A DNA stretch of 64,000 bases. It comes from Verrucomicrobiia bacterium (GTDB lineage Bacteria; Verrucomicrobiota; Verrucomicrobiia; Verrucomicrobiales; Akkermansiaceae). Each line of letters starts with the position of its first letter. Position 1 is the stretch's first letter. The notes beneath the pieces were generated by a model. That model ran no database searches. It was not told the origin of the DNA and saw nothing but the letters and a program-made list of their open reading frames with translations. The stretch spans positions 1-64,000 of the forward strand of contig JAUIGV010000019.1 in assembly GCA_030432565.1 (NCBI GenBank), written 5' to 3'. Positions 7,358-16,528 of the stretch are shown here, in pieces. The translations under genes were made by a program, and so were the position numbers.

Positions 7358-9130
7358 TTAGACCTCCGCCACTTGTTCCGGTGCATCGACCCAGCGCCCG
7401 TGTTCCCGAATTAAATCCTGAAGTCTCTCCACCGCTTCACCTTCCGGAATGTTAAACTTCACCGCCTGTTTCCCGACGTAGAGGTTGATCTTCCCGGGAG
7501 CTCCCCCAACATAACCAAAATCGGCATCCGCCATTTCGCCGGGCCCATTCACAATGCAACCCATCACGGCAATCCGCACCCCTTTCAAATGACCGGTCGC
7601 CTCACGGATCTTCTGGGTCGTCTCTTGCAGATTGAAGAGGGTCCGCCCGCAACTCGGGCACGCAACATAGTCAGTCTTAAAGATTCGGGCACCTGCCGCC
7701 TGAAGAATGTTGTAGGAAAGTCGCAGTGACTGCCCCGGAGCCTCTTCCCCCTGCACCAGGATGGCATCACCAATTCCATCACAAATCAAGGAACCCAAAT
7801 TCATGGACGCATTCAGTAAAGTTGGCAGGAAATCAGCCGCCTCATCGCTCGAGGGAACAAGGGTATCCTTCAATAAAATCGAATGGCGGGCATCAACCTT
7901 TGCGGCCAAAAGCCGGAAAGCTGAAATGGTCGGAAGCTTCAGCCCGTTTTTCACCGTGAGCAACCTTGGCTCATCCGCCTGGTTGATTTCCGAAATCGCC
8001 TCGTTGTCCTGCGGATCAAGCTCCACCACCCCCGAATCCTCGGCAACGATCTCAGGCTTAAAATCGCCCATCTGATCGATCTTGTGAGCCACCGCCTCCC
8101 ACTTCTTGCGGGAAGTAAAGACCCTCATCAATTCCGTGCCGCCCAAAGACAAACCACCAACCTCCTGGACCTCGCTCTTGCGACGCTCGTACTCGAAAGG
8201 ATTCCACGATTCCTTCACTCCCGTGTCACAGCCGCCTTCCGGAATCGCTTTTACCAATGCTTGCGCCACCGGAACCTCATGCACGGCATCCTCGGTTAAA
8301 CTCACCCTGATGGTATCACCGATTCCGTCCGCCAAAAGACTTCCGATTCCAATCGCGCTTTTAATACGTCCGTCCTCGCCATCGCCCGCTTCCGTCACGC
8401 CCAAATGCAAGGGGTAATTCCAATCCGAACCCTCCGCTTCAAGACGGGCGACCAAAAGACGGTAAGCCTCAATCATGACCTTCGGATTCGAGGCTTTCAT
8501 CGAGAAAACAAAGTTGTGAAAATCCTCCTCTCGCGCAATCCGCGCGAACTCCAGCGCACTTTCCACCATCCCGAGCGGGGTGTCGCCGTAGCGGTTCATG
8601 ATGCGGTCGGAGAGCGAACCATGATTGGTCCCAATTCTCACCGCACGACCCAGATCCTTGCAAAGAGTCACCAAGGGTGCGAATTCCTCCCGAATGCGGC
8701 CCAGCTCCTCCTCATACTGGTCATCCGTGTATTCCCTGATCTCGAATTTCTTCTTATCCGCGTAATTCCCCGGGTTGACCCTGATTTTCTCCACCCATTT
8801 TGCCGCCTCAAAAGCAGCATCCGGCTTGAAGTGGATGTCAGCCACCAACGGAACATCACAATGGGCGGCGCGAACCCCATCACGAATATTTTCGAGATTC
8901 TCGGCATACTTCCGGGTCTGCGCCGTGATCCGCACCACCTCGCAGCCGGCATTCGCCAGCTGCAACACTTCTTTGACACAAGCATCGGTGTCCCGGGTGT
9001 CCGAGGTGATCATGGACTGCACCACCACGGGGTTGCCGCCACCCATTTTCACGTTTCCAACCGTCACCTCCCGCGACTCGCGACGGGAGTAATTGAAGAG
9101 ATCTTTGCAATAACGTAATTCGGGTGCCAT
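7358..9130 (-). CDS. ispG: 4-hydroxy-3-methylbut-2-en-1-yl diphosphate synthase, large type
   Basis: IspG (GcpE) converts MEcPP to HMBPP in the non-mevalonate isoprenoid pathway using a [4Fe-4S] cluster. The 590-residue protein has the N-terminal TIM-barrel (VQSMITSDTRDTDAC, VADIHFKP, RVNPGNYADKKKF, RIGTNHGSL) and the C-terminal cluster domain with CPSCGRTLF and GCIVNGPGEMADADFGYVGG. Between them lies an extra middle domain of roughly 200 residues, as in chlamydial and plant enzymes, against about 370 residues in E. coli. The frame stays open upstream to 9658, but family alignment starts at MAPELRYCKDLFNYSRR, so 9130 was chosen. It heads the ispG-clpS-DUF2017 operon. Confidence 0.95.
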   Translation of the reverse strand: MAPELRYCKDLFNYSRRESREVTVGNVKMGGGNPVVVQSMITSDTRDTDACVKEVLQLANAGCEVVRITAQTRKYAENLENIRDGVRAAHCDVPLVADIHFKPDAAFEAAKWVEKIRVNPGNYADKKKFEIREYTDDQYEEELGRIREEFAPLVTLCKDLGRAVRIGTNHGSLSDRIMNRYGDTPLGMVESALEFARIAREEDFHNFVFSMKASNPKVMIEAYRLLVARLEAEGSDWNYPLHLGVTEAGDGEDGRIKSAIGIGSLLADGIGDTIRVSLTEDAVHEVPVAQALVKAIPEGGCDTGVKESWNPFEYERRKSEVQEVGGLSLGGTELMRVFTSRKKWEAVAHKIDQMGDFKPEIVAEDSGVVELDPQDNEAISEINQADEPRLLTVKNGLKLPTISAFRLLAAKVDARHSILLKDTLVPSSDEAADFLPTLLNASMNLGSLICDGIGDAILVQGEEAPGQSLRLSYNILQAAGARIFKTDYVACPSCGRTLFNLQETTQKIREATGHLKGVRIAVMGCIVNGPGEMADADFGYVGGAPGKINLYVGKQAVKFNIPEGEAVERLQDLIREHGRWVDAPEQVAEV

Positions 9131-9223
9131 GTGGTTCTTCGGACTTCTAAGCCAAAAACGCCCCGCCCGCAACGCCCACATTCCCTGATTGCGCCTGCGG
9201 CAGATCTGGCGAATGCTTCCGCC

Positions 9224-10042
9224 ATGAAACCTTTCATCCCAATTTTTGCGATCCTGACCCTCGTCACCGCCGCAAAGGAACCCCGGACAGCCACCGATTT
9301 CATCCGAGTGGAGCGGTCTGAAGAAAAAGTCCTCCTCCAGCCCGCACTCGCGACCTACGAGAAGGATGGCGTGAAGGTTTCGCTCATCGGCGCAGTCCAC
9401 ATCGCCGACAAAACCTACTACACCGATCTTAATAAACGCTTCAAAAGTTACGATCGCATCCTTTTTGAAATGATCGGCGGAGATCAACTGGAAAAGGTCC
9501 GCAAGCAGGAAGCCGAAGGAAAAAAGGCCGAAGAATCGCCTCTTGGGAAGATCTACCAAATGATTTCCACCTTTCTCGCTCTCGCCGACCAAAAGACCGA
9601 AATCGATTACACTGCCGAAAATTTCATTCACGCCGACCTCACCATGGCGGAATTCCAAACTCTGCAGGAAGAACGCAGTGAATCTCTACTCGGCTTCGCC
9701 ATGGAAGCCGCTAAAAACAGTGATCTGAAGAAGCAACCTTCCACCATGGCCTTGATGCAGGCCGTGATGACGGGTGATTCAAAGAGAGCAAAACTCCTCC
9801 TCGTCGACGCCCTCGCCGGAGGCGACGAAGCCATGGGCGGCCTTGTCACACCCACCGTTGTCATCTCTGATCGTAACGCCAAGGCGCTCAAAGTTCTCGA
9901 TGCTCAAATCGCCAAAGGCGACAAAAACCTCGGCATCTTTTACGGCGCGGCCCACTTCCCTGCCATGGAGAAAACCCTCCTGGAAAAAGGCTACAAGAAG
10001 ACCAAACAGGAATGGCTCACCGCCTGGACTGTCGAGAAATAA
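9224..10042 (+). CDS. Secreted TraB/PrgY-TIKI-like protein
   Basis: A 272-residue product with a signal peptide (about 1-16, MKPFIPIFAILTLVTA). It contains two GxxH motifs, GAVHIAD near the start and GAAHFPAMEK near the end, plus a conserved Glu in ILFEM. This pattern is shared by the TraB/PrgY, GumN and TIKI group, proposed metal-dependent proteases. The catalytic activity of bacterial members is poorly known, so the role is left open. The start at 9224 was chosen for the signal peptide; the frame is open to a GTG at 9131. It is divergent from ispG across 93 bp. Confidence 0.7.
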   Translation: MKPFIPIFAILTLVTAAKEPRTATDFIRVERSEEKVLLQPALATYEKDGVKVSLIGAVHIADKTYYTDLNKRFKSYDRILFEMIGGDQLEKVRKQEAEGKKAEESPLGKIYQMISTFLALADQKTEIDYTAENFIHADLTMAEFQTLQEERSESLLGFAMEAAKNSDLKKQPSTMALMQAVMTGDSKRAKLLLVDALAGGDEAMGGLVTPTVVISDRNAKALKVLDAQIAKGDKNLGIFYGAAHFPAMEKTLLEKGYKKTKQEWLTAWTVEK

Positions 10043-10044
10043 AC

Positions 10045-10072
10045 GGAGGGCTGCCTCCAGGCTGTCCTTTTT
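10045..10072 (+). terminator. Weak hairpin after the TraB-like gene
   Basis: GGAGG (10045-10049), a GCTG loop and CCTCC (10054-10058) form a short stem, followed after about 9 bases by five T residues. It lies just after the TAA at 10040-10042. The gap between stem and T-run makes it a weak terminator candidate. Confidence 0.3.
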
Positions 10073-10082
10073 CATTTGCAGT

Positions 10083-10102
10083 CGCCCGGGAAAGCCTCAC
10101 TC
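10083..10102 (+). repeat. Dispersed 20-bp repeat, copy B
   Basis: CGCCCGGGAAAGCCTCACTC differs from copy C (19019) at 2 of 20 positions and from copy A (6591) at 3. It starts 40 bp after the TraB-like stop and overlaps the end of the convergent sialate O-acetylesterase gene (stop 10097-10099). Confidence 0.45.
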
Positions 10103-11917
10103 CTTTCCCAGCCGGGTTTCCAATGCCTCGGCTGCTTGTGATTTGAGCACCTTCACCGCTGCCGAATTTTTCTTCCCACCCTCCGGATCCTGATGCGTCA
10201 CCTCGGGTGAGAAATCGATCTTGTCGGTGCGGAAACTATAAAGCGGCTGCCAGGGAATTCCGTTGATCTTGAGATTTCCCATGGGCGCCCGGGACCACGC
10301 GTAGCGCACGGAGACCGGTTCATCCTTGACGAGAGGGCTGGAGACAAGGATTTGTTTAAAGCGCTCGTCCTTATCCTTCGTCTCTACATAGACGGCCTCG
10401 GCCATGTAGTAGATTCCCGAACTGTCGGCGATGGAAAAGCCTTCGATCTCGGACCCGAAGTCATCGACCCGGACGGGCTTGTCGAAGGTGAGTAACATCT
10501 TGCCCTTTGCAGTCACCTTGGAGACAACATTTCCGGTTTCCCAGACCACGCTCTCGATACCATAGATCTCGTTCAGTGCCCACCGTGCCGTGCGGAGGCC
10601 CAGTTCCTTTTTCTTCTTGGTGTGGAGCTGGGGGATCTTTTGATCATAGGCCGGAATGAAGACGGTGTTGCTTTGATCCTCTGCATCCATGAGACCCAGC
10701 CTCTGGGATTCGCGAATATAGGCGGCTGAAGAAAGACCCTTTTCTTCAAAGTTCAGGCGAGTTTGAGCATCGCCACCGGCGCACAACCCGATGACCGCGA
10801 CAGGCAGTTCCTTGCCGAAGTCCTCGCGCCATCCATCGACCATGAGCTTCATGAGGGTGCGGTAAAACTTCGGTTTACAACTCGTGTTCATCATGGCGTT
10901 GTTAAAGCCTTGGTGGAAGGCAACGCCTTTGATGTTGAGGCCCTTGAACACGCCGAACATCCCATTATAACACGCGGCGGCATCGCTGGGGCTGCGACCG
11001 GGAACGGACCAGGTGCGAATGCTCCCGTCCGGCTTATTGGGACGGCGGCGCTTCTTGGTCACCCCCTTCTCTTTGTCCGCGGCCAGCTCTTTTTGATACC
11101 TTTCCTCCGCCGATTTCCACTTGTCCATTTGGGCTTTGTGGAAGTCTTCGAAGCTAAACTCCGCGCGACGACCATCGACCCATTCCAGGTATTCGGCAGC
11201 CCGGGGATCATCGGCAAACTTGTGGCGGGGAACAAGACTCTCAATGGAAGCCCCTCCGCGCGAGTTGTCGATGATGCCAATAGGAATTTGCAAGGCACGC
11301 TGCAATCGCGAACCGAAGATGAAACCAATCGCTCCCATATCGAGCGAAGTTTCCGGCGTGACCACCCGCCAGTTCTTGTCTTCGACGTCCTTGCCGAAAA
11401 TAAAATCTTCATTGAGGTCCGCCTCAACATACTCGGACTCCGCGCCCGCTTGGATTTTGAAATGACGCATAAGCGGCAAGTGAGCCTGGGCAGATTCAAA
11501 ACCAGCCTGATAAACAGCCTTAAGACCAAAGGCCATATTACTCTGACCATTCATGACCCAGACGTCGCCGATCAAGATGTCCTCCATTCTGATGGTAGTA
11601 TTTCCTCCTTTGACGCTCAAGGTTTGCGGCACGGAAGTCGCAGCTTGCGGGGCAAACTTCACTTCCCATCGTCCCGCTTCACCAGCGGCCTTGCTCGTCG
11701 CGATGTTTTTGCCGAAAGTGACTTCCACTTCGGTGTCCACCGGTGCCCAGCCCCAGATGGTGATGGGCTCGTCACGCTGAATCACCATGTGACTGCGAAA
11801 GATGCCATGGACCTTCAGTGTTTCCGGAACAACCCATGGCTTGGTGGGAGCAGCCAGGACCGGCAGGAAAGAGAGAATGGCGAACGTCAGTGCGACGATC
11901 GGAGACAAGAATTTCAT
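10097..11917 (-). CDS. Sialate O-acetylesterase-like secreted esterase (SGNH/DUF303)
   Basis: A 606-residue exported protein. A signal peptide (1-22) is followed by a beta-sandwich segment (FRSHMVIQRDEPITIWGWA) and the SGNH hydrolase domain with GDVWVMNGQSNM (nucleophile Ser126) and DNSRGGASIESL. A late Asp...His pair (YDQKIPQLH, about 426-434) fits the catalytic dyad. The block usually reading QGESN is QGFNN here (336-340), so one conserved Glu is lost. A long basic insert (about 265-310) separates the halves. The family removes acetyl groups from sialic acids or other glycans; the substrate is unknown. It is last in the minus-strand run with DUF1552 and cytochrome genes. Confidence 0.85.
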   Translation of the reverse strand: MKFLSPIVALTFAILSFLPVLAAPTKPWVVPETLKVHGIFRSHMVIQRDEPITIWGWAPVDTEVEVTFGKNIATSKAAGEAGRWEVKFAPQAATSVPQTLSVKGGNTTIRMEDILIGDVWVMNGQSNMAFGLKAVYQAGFESAQAHLPLMRHFKIQAGAESEYVEADLNEDFIFGKDVEDKNWRVVTPETSLDMGAIGFIFGSRLQRALQIPIGIIDNSRGGASIESLVPRHKFADDPRAAEYLEWVDGRRAEFSFEDFHKAQMDKWKSAEERYQKELAADKEKGVTKKRRRPNKPDGSIRTWSVPGRSPSDAAACYNGMFGVFKGLNIKGVAFHQGFNNAMMNTSCKPKFYRTLMKLMVDGWREDFGKELPVAVIGLCAGGDAQTRLNFEEKGLSSAAYIRESQRLGLMDAEDQSNTVFIPAYDQKIPQLHTKKKKELGLRTARWALNEIYGIESVVWETGNVVSKVTAKGKMLLTFDKPVRVDDFGSEIEGFSIADSSGIYYMAEAVYVETKDKDERFKQILVSSPLVKDEPVSVRYAWSRAPMGNLKINGIPWQPLYSFRTDKIDFSPEVTHQDPEGGKKNSAAVKVLKSQAAEALETRLGKE

Positions 11918-11936
11918 TTTGAGATGGGGGTCTGAA

Positions 11937-13319
11937 TCAGGCCATGAATTGCTTGATCGGCCCGGTTTGATCGAGCTTCTTGCGGGACATTTCGAGATCC
12001 AGGTCACCGTAGTGCTCCATGGAATTTCCGTGGGCATTTAGCAAGGTTGTATACCAATTGCCGAGAGTCTTGTGTCCCTCGACGCCGAGGACCGGCAGGC
12101 GGACATATCGTCCCGCCATGTTGAGGTTGCACTTCCTGCCGGACATGATCACGAAGGGGGATTCCAGCCCAATCCCGTGATGAGTCTCTCCGTTCTCCGG
12201 GAAATACATAATCATGGTGTTGTCGAACATCGTGCCATCTCCCTCGGGAGTCTTCTTTAGCTCCTCTACGATGGTTTTAATCTGATTGACGTGGCTGATT
12301 CTGATTTGCTCCCTCGTCTTCCAGGCCGGCACTCCGCCGAAGGCTTCATCATGACCCAGCGGGTGAATGCCCACCCGGTCGGCCTCGTTTCCGGGCAGTC
12401 CGGTGATCGGAGTACCAAGATCATCGATGGTGTAGGTCACGACGTTGGTGAGATTTGCTTTCAATGCGGAAACCATCACTTTCGTCATGGCCGCCTGCTT
12501 CTCAGGGGTGCTGGCATTTGGCCCTCCATCGGCATGAACGGGATCGATTTCGGGAAGAAATTTCGCTAGCGAACCGGAAATCTCAATGAGCTTCTCATTG
12601 CGCTCACGAATCGACTCGATCGATTGTAAGTGGACTTCCTGCCGGCGTTTCTCACGGCCTGCGATACCACTCTCCTTCAGGCCTTCCTTGCTCCGTAAGA
12701 ACGAAAGCATATCGTTATCGGAAGTAACCGCTTCCGGATTGAGAACCGACTTGAAAAGCTCACTGCGCGCTGTTTCTGGATCGGCGTAGCAGTAATTTCT
12801 CGTCTGGGGCGCGGGTGCGGAATACCCAGAGACAATCCCGGTCCGCCCACCTGCGAAGGACAGCTCAACGTGACCAAAAGGTGATGGAAAAAGCTTGGCC
12901 AATTCGAAATCAATCGTGGCCCGCTTGATCGCGCTCAGGGTGTTGCGGTTCGATTTAAAGCAACCCATTACCGAAGAAAAAGAGTAGTGAACATTCTCAC
13001 TCATCTTCGCCGAAAGACCCTGTAAGATGGTCAAATTTTCCTTGTGATCGTCCAGACCACGCAACCAGTTCGGAAGTTCGTGTTGGTCGAGATCAACTTC
13101 CAATGCCTCCTTCTTTTCATCCAGGGCCTTGTCCTTTTCCGAAAAACTCGGAAGGGCCAATTCCAGCGGGCGAATACCGCTCGACTTACGAATAAAGATG
13201 AAGCGTTTTGGCTCTCCAACAGTCCCGGTGGCCGCGAACAACTGGCTGAAGGAGGGGGCCAGAGTCATGGCACCCGCCCCAAGGGCTGATGCTTTGAGAA
13301 AATGTCGTCTGCTGGTCAT
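11937..13319 (-). CDS. DUF1552 family Tat-exported protein
   Basis: A 460-residue protein with a twin-arginine signal (SRRHFLKASALGAGAM, RR at 4-5), then KRFIFIRKSSGIRP and LTILQGLSAKM, which match DUF1552, a family abundant in planctomycetes and verrucomicrobia and almost always next to a DUF1592/1588/1585 cytochrome protein. Later blocks MMTV-like and IDDLGTPITGLPGNEADRV also fit. It probably folds and takes a cofactor or metal before export to the periplasm; biochemical function is unknown. It starts 4 bp after the cytochrome gene stop, so the two are co-translated. DUF1501 is a less likely alternative. Confidence 0.8.
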   Translation of the reverse strand: MTSRRHFLKASALGAGAMTLAPSFSQLFAATGTVGEPKRFIFIRKSSGIRPLELALPSFSEKDKALDEKKEALEVDLDQHELPNWLRGLDDHKENLTILQGLSAKMSENVHYSFSSVMGCFKSNRNTLSAIKRATIDFELAKLFPSPFGHVELSFAGGRTGIVSGYSAPAPQTRNYCYADPETARSELFKSVLNPEAVTSDNDMLSFLRSKEGLKESGIAGREKRRQEVHLQSIESIRERNEKLIEISGSLAKFLPEIDPVHADGGPNASTPEKQAAMTKVMVSALKANLTNVVTYTIDDLGTPITGLPGNEADRVGIHPLGHDEAFGGVPAWKTREQIRISHVNQIKTIVEELKKTPEGDGTMFDNTMIMYFPENGETHHGIGLESPFVIMSGRKCNLNMAGRYVRLPVLGVEGHKTLGNWYTTLLNAHGNSMEHYGDLDLEMSRKKLDQTGPIKQFMA

Positions 13320-13323
13320 GGAA

Positions 13324-16300
13324 TTAATTCGTGGGAGGTTTGCGGTAAATGAAGGAATCGGAGGTCAAAAGAGATACAATGACCGCGTCGAAGCTACCAT
13401 CATTTTCGAGGTAGGCATTTTCGGCATCGATGAGAGTTTTGGAGTCTGACAGAAATTCGTTCCGCCCAAGGAAATAGCGAAACGCATGCCGAATGATCGA
13501 TTGCCTCACCCGGCGCGATCTGGCAAGACGACCAGCAAGGTCGACCGCATTTTCAACCCTGCCATCAAGTGCGACTTCTCCGGTGCCGGCGAGGAAGCCG
13601 GAGGCATCAACCGGAAGGGTTTTGTAGATGTCCCGCAGATCAACAAGGTGGTTGCGACCGGGAAGTTTGTCTGGCTTTTTCTCGATCACGTTCTCCGGAT
13701 ACTCAAGTGATTCCTGAACGCGGAAGCGCCCGAAGTCGTCGTAACACTCAAAGGAATAGCCGAGCGGATTCATCCTCTCATGGCACTTCCAGCAGTAGTT
13801 GGTCTCGGTAGCGGAGGCGAGGCGGGAGCGAAGAGTCCGTTGATGATCTTCCGGAATTTGCGCGTCAACCGCGATTGGAATATCGGGAATGGTTCCGGCC
13901 AGGAGCTTCTCGCGGACGAACTTGCCACGACGCACCGGATCGGTCTCGGTGTTAAAAGCGTGGGCAATGAGCCAGGCCGGATGGGTCAACATCCCCTTTC
14001 GGTTGGAAACCTTCATTGGTTGCTCCGGTGTCCAGTCCCAGCTATCCTTCCGGTAACCCCAAAATTTTGCAACATTGCCTCCCCACATAAAATCCGTGCC
14101 ATAACCACGATAAAGATCAAAAGGCGGGGCATGTTTCTGCCCCTTGTCGAGACGTGCCGCGATGGTGGTCATTGATTTCTTGAAGAGCTTGAGTCCATCT
14201 CCCTGACGATTCCCCGATTTGAGCTTGTCGGGGTTGATACTGCGCATCGGTTCCTTGCGCAAAAACTCCTTGTGCTTCTCGAGCTCGGGGTAACCGAAAT
14301 CCTCCCAACCGGTATCCTTGAAGTAAGCATAAATACGTTTGATTTTCTCTGAAGCTTCACGCATCCGCTCATTGTCTCCATCGTGATAGACGTAAAATTT
14401 CTCGGTCCCGATGAGCTCCTCGAAGACGTTCTTATCTTTCTCGAGGATGAATTCCACGATACGATCCGCCTCATTGACCAAACGATTCGTCGACTGGTCA
14501 AGGCGATCACTTCCAAATCGTTTCTCGTCCTTGAAGACTTCAAGCGCTTTGGGATAACCGAAGAATTCGCGGAAAAAGCGCAACTCGCGGATGGGCAAAT
14601 CCGTGCTGTTGTCGGCATAGTTTTTGTCTTCAAGAATAGGATCGATGATGGTCCGAACATCGCGCCGGGCCAACATTCGCTCAACCTCGCGGCGATAGTC
14701 CTCCCGGGTATTCAATTTCCCTGATTGCGCGGCTACCACCAATTCCTCGTCCGGGCTCTGATCGGTCAAAGCATAAGCCAAAGCATAGCTGGCATCACGC
14801 GGCGCCATCATACGCCGACCATGCTCATCAGCCTCACCAATTCCGAACTCGTTTCGATAGACAAATTCGGAGCTCAGCAGGAATGTCTGAATGAGCTTCT
14901 GCACCGCCTTGCGGCGCCCGAGTTTATCGGTGTAAATTTTGACCTGCTGCAGGTATTGGGCGGACTCCTCACCGTTAGGAGGCCGTTCGAGAATCAAGGT
15001 GGACAGTTCCGTAATCAGCTGTCTGAACAATTCCTCGCCCGGGGGGCCGGCATCATCACGCTCTTTTTGAAAGTCCAACTCCCAAGCAGCCATGCACTTT
15101 TCGATGATGTCAGAATAAAAATCTCCTCTCTTTCGATGCTTCAGGATCGCCGTGCGGACGGCCTCCATATCATCGTCTTCGAGTGGGTCATAAACCACCT
15201 TCTTAATCCGCTTTCCGTTTTTCCCGGCAATCTCGCGAAAATCCGGAACGTATTCGCGAAGCAAAGCCATCCGGCTTTGAATGGTCCGCTTGTGGTGGCC
15301 CCGGAAGAACCAAATTCGCTCACAGAACCCGCGAAATTCATTGTCATCAAGGTGCGAGTATTCCGGGTCCGAAAGGGTATGATAGACCAGGCGATCAGCC
15401 TCCAGCTTCTTGAGCATGCCGGTCGAAACATTCATCGGCGCACGCTTGTATTTTTCTCCATCCTTTAATTCGGGCAGAGGCTTGAGCACAACGGGAACAA
15501 ACTTCGGCAACAAGGACTCGTTTTTGCTCCCATAAATATCCTCGCAGATTCGCTCGATGTGGTCTTCAAGAAAGTCGCGACGCAGGGCGAGTGTTTCCTT
15601 GTGAGCATCCTCCATTTTCAGGATTTCAACAACAGAAGGGAGATAGGGAGTTCGCCCTTTGCCGTGTCTGGGAACCAAATACTCGGTGATCTGCTGCGAA
15701 ACTTTCTGTGAGTTGGTCAGCATGCTCGAGAGATGTCCGGCAGTCAGATCCTCATTGGCATAGTAGCGCACCCCGATGGTCTTCGGCAGCAGGAACGGGT
15801 TGGAAATATCCAACTTATCGAAACGCTTGCTCCCCTTCCCTTCGGAGCGCTTCTTCCCGTGGTTGATCATGGTCCGGCCATTAAGGATCCGCTGAAATTT
15901 CGCGTTATAAATAAATTCGCTGATGAGCCAGCGACGATCCGTGGTGAAAGCCGGGAGGTCGAGGTATTCACCGGAGAACAATTTTTCATGGTCCACGTAG
16001 TTCCCGAACTCGGCCTTCTGAAGCTTCCCCTCAAGAGTCGACGCACCGTATTTGGCCAGCTCCCCGGAAAGAAAATCGAGAAGAATCTTTCGCTCCTTCT
16101 CATCAGGCTGGTCCTTCTTCTTTGGCGGCATGTGCCGGAAGTAGACCTGCTCCTGAATTCGATTCAGAAGATCCAGGCGCTTGGGATTGTCCAGCGCCGC
16201 CAGATTGTCCAAGCGAATATCACCCTTCTGGGTCTCGTCGTGGCAGTCGTAACAATAATTCTCAAGAAAGCCAGCCACAGGTCCTTGAACCTCAAATCGA

Positions 16301-16422
16301 TGACCGGAGCCGGACAGGGCTCCCGGGAAAAGGGTCCAGACAACCATGCCAATGGAAAACAAGAACCCGCGAAAACGGACATTCGGCAGAGATTTCTGAA
16401 TCTCGTTCCCACAAACAGACAT
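13324..16422 (-). CDS. Large planctomycete-type c-cytochrome protein (DUF1592/DUF1588/DUF1585)
   Basis: A 1032-residue exported protein. After a signal sequence (about 12-36) the first heme motif CYDCH (57-61) lies in the PSCyt domain with HMPPKKKDQP. The middle holds DUF1592-like repeats (LLSSEFVYRNEFG, YALAYALTDQSPD). A second CxxCH (CWKCH, 877-881, followed by ERMNPLGYSFECYD) marks DUF1588, and the C-terminus (QSIIRHAFRYFLGRNE..DSKTLIDA) is DUF1585. These proteins are thought to take electrons in oxidation of polymeric or sugar substrates. The start at 16422 is preferred because GGAG sits 10 bases upstream and a signal peptide follows; the frame is open to 16593. Confidence 0.85.
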   Translation of the reverse strand: MSVCGNEIQKSLPNVRFRGFLFSIGMVVWTLFPGALSGSGHRFEVQGPVAGFLENYCYDCHDETQKGDIRLDNLAALDNPKRLDLLNRIQEQVYFRHMPPKKKDQPDEKERKILLDFLSGELAKYGASTLEGKLQKAEFGNYVDHEKLFSGEYLDLPAFTTDRRWLISEFIYNAKFQRILNGRTMINHGKKRSEGKGSKRFDKLDISNPFLLPKTIGVRYYANEDLTAGHLSSMLTNSQKVSQQITEYLVPRHGKGRTPYLPSVVEILKMEDAHKETLALRRDFLEDHIERICEDIYGSKNESLLPKFVPVVLKPLPELKDGEKYKRAPMNVSTGMLKKLEADRLVYHTLSDPEYSHLDDNEFRGFCERIWFFRGHHKRTIQSRMALLREYVPDFREIAGKNGKRIKKVVYDPLEDDDMEAVRTAILKHRKRGDFYSDIIEKCMAAWELDFQKERDDAGPPGEELFRQLITELSTLILERPPNGEESAQYLQQVKIYTDKLGRRKAVQKLIQTFLLSSEFVYRNEFGIGEADEHGRRMMAPRDASYALAYALTDQSPDEELVVAAQSGKLNTREDYRREVERMLARRDVRTIIDPILEDKNYADNSTDLPIRELRFFREFFGYPKALEVFKDEKRFGSDRLDQSTNRLVNEADRIVEFILEKDKNVFEELIGTEKFYVYHDGDNERMREASEKIKRIYAYFKDTGWEDFGYPELEKHKEFLRKEPMRSINPDKLKSGNRQGDGLKLFKKSMTTIAARLDKGQKHAPPFDLYRGYGTDFMWGGNVAKFWGYRKDSWDWTPEQPMKVSNRKGMLTHPAWLIAHAFNTETDPVRRGKFVREKLLAGTIPDIPIAVDAQIPEDHQRTLRSRLASATETNYCWKCHERMNPLGYSFECYDDFGRFRVQESLEYPENVIEKKPDKLPGRNHLVDLRDIYKTLPVDASGFLAGTGEVALDGRVENAVDLAGRLARSRRVRQSIIRHAFRYFLGRNEFLSDSKTLIDAENAYLENDGSFDAVIVSLLTSDSFIYRKPPTN

Positions 16423-16528
16423 TCGCAGAATACTCCGAATGATCAGTCGCCCTATCAGCACAACGCAAAGAAGGGACACCTTTCGAAGACCCCTGCTGGA
16501 GTCGCTTGATCGGGAGAACCGGCCTCTT

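Noticed and set aside
9131-9658. N-terminal extension of IspG as an extra domain
   Set aside because: The extension has no conserved pattern, is unlike any IspG, and overlaps the signal peptide region of the divergent TraB-like gene.
10763-11935. 390-residue plus-strand ORF within the sialate esterase gene
   Set aside because: Shadow of the esterase; no motif seen and it runs across conserved GQSNM coding.
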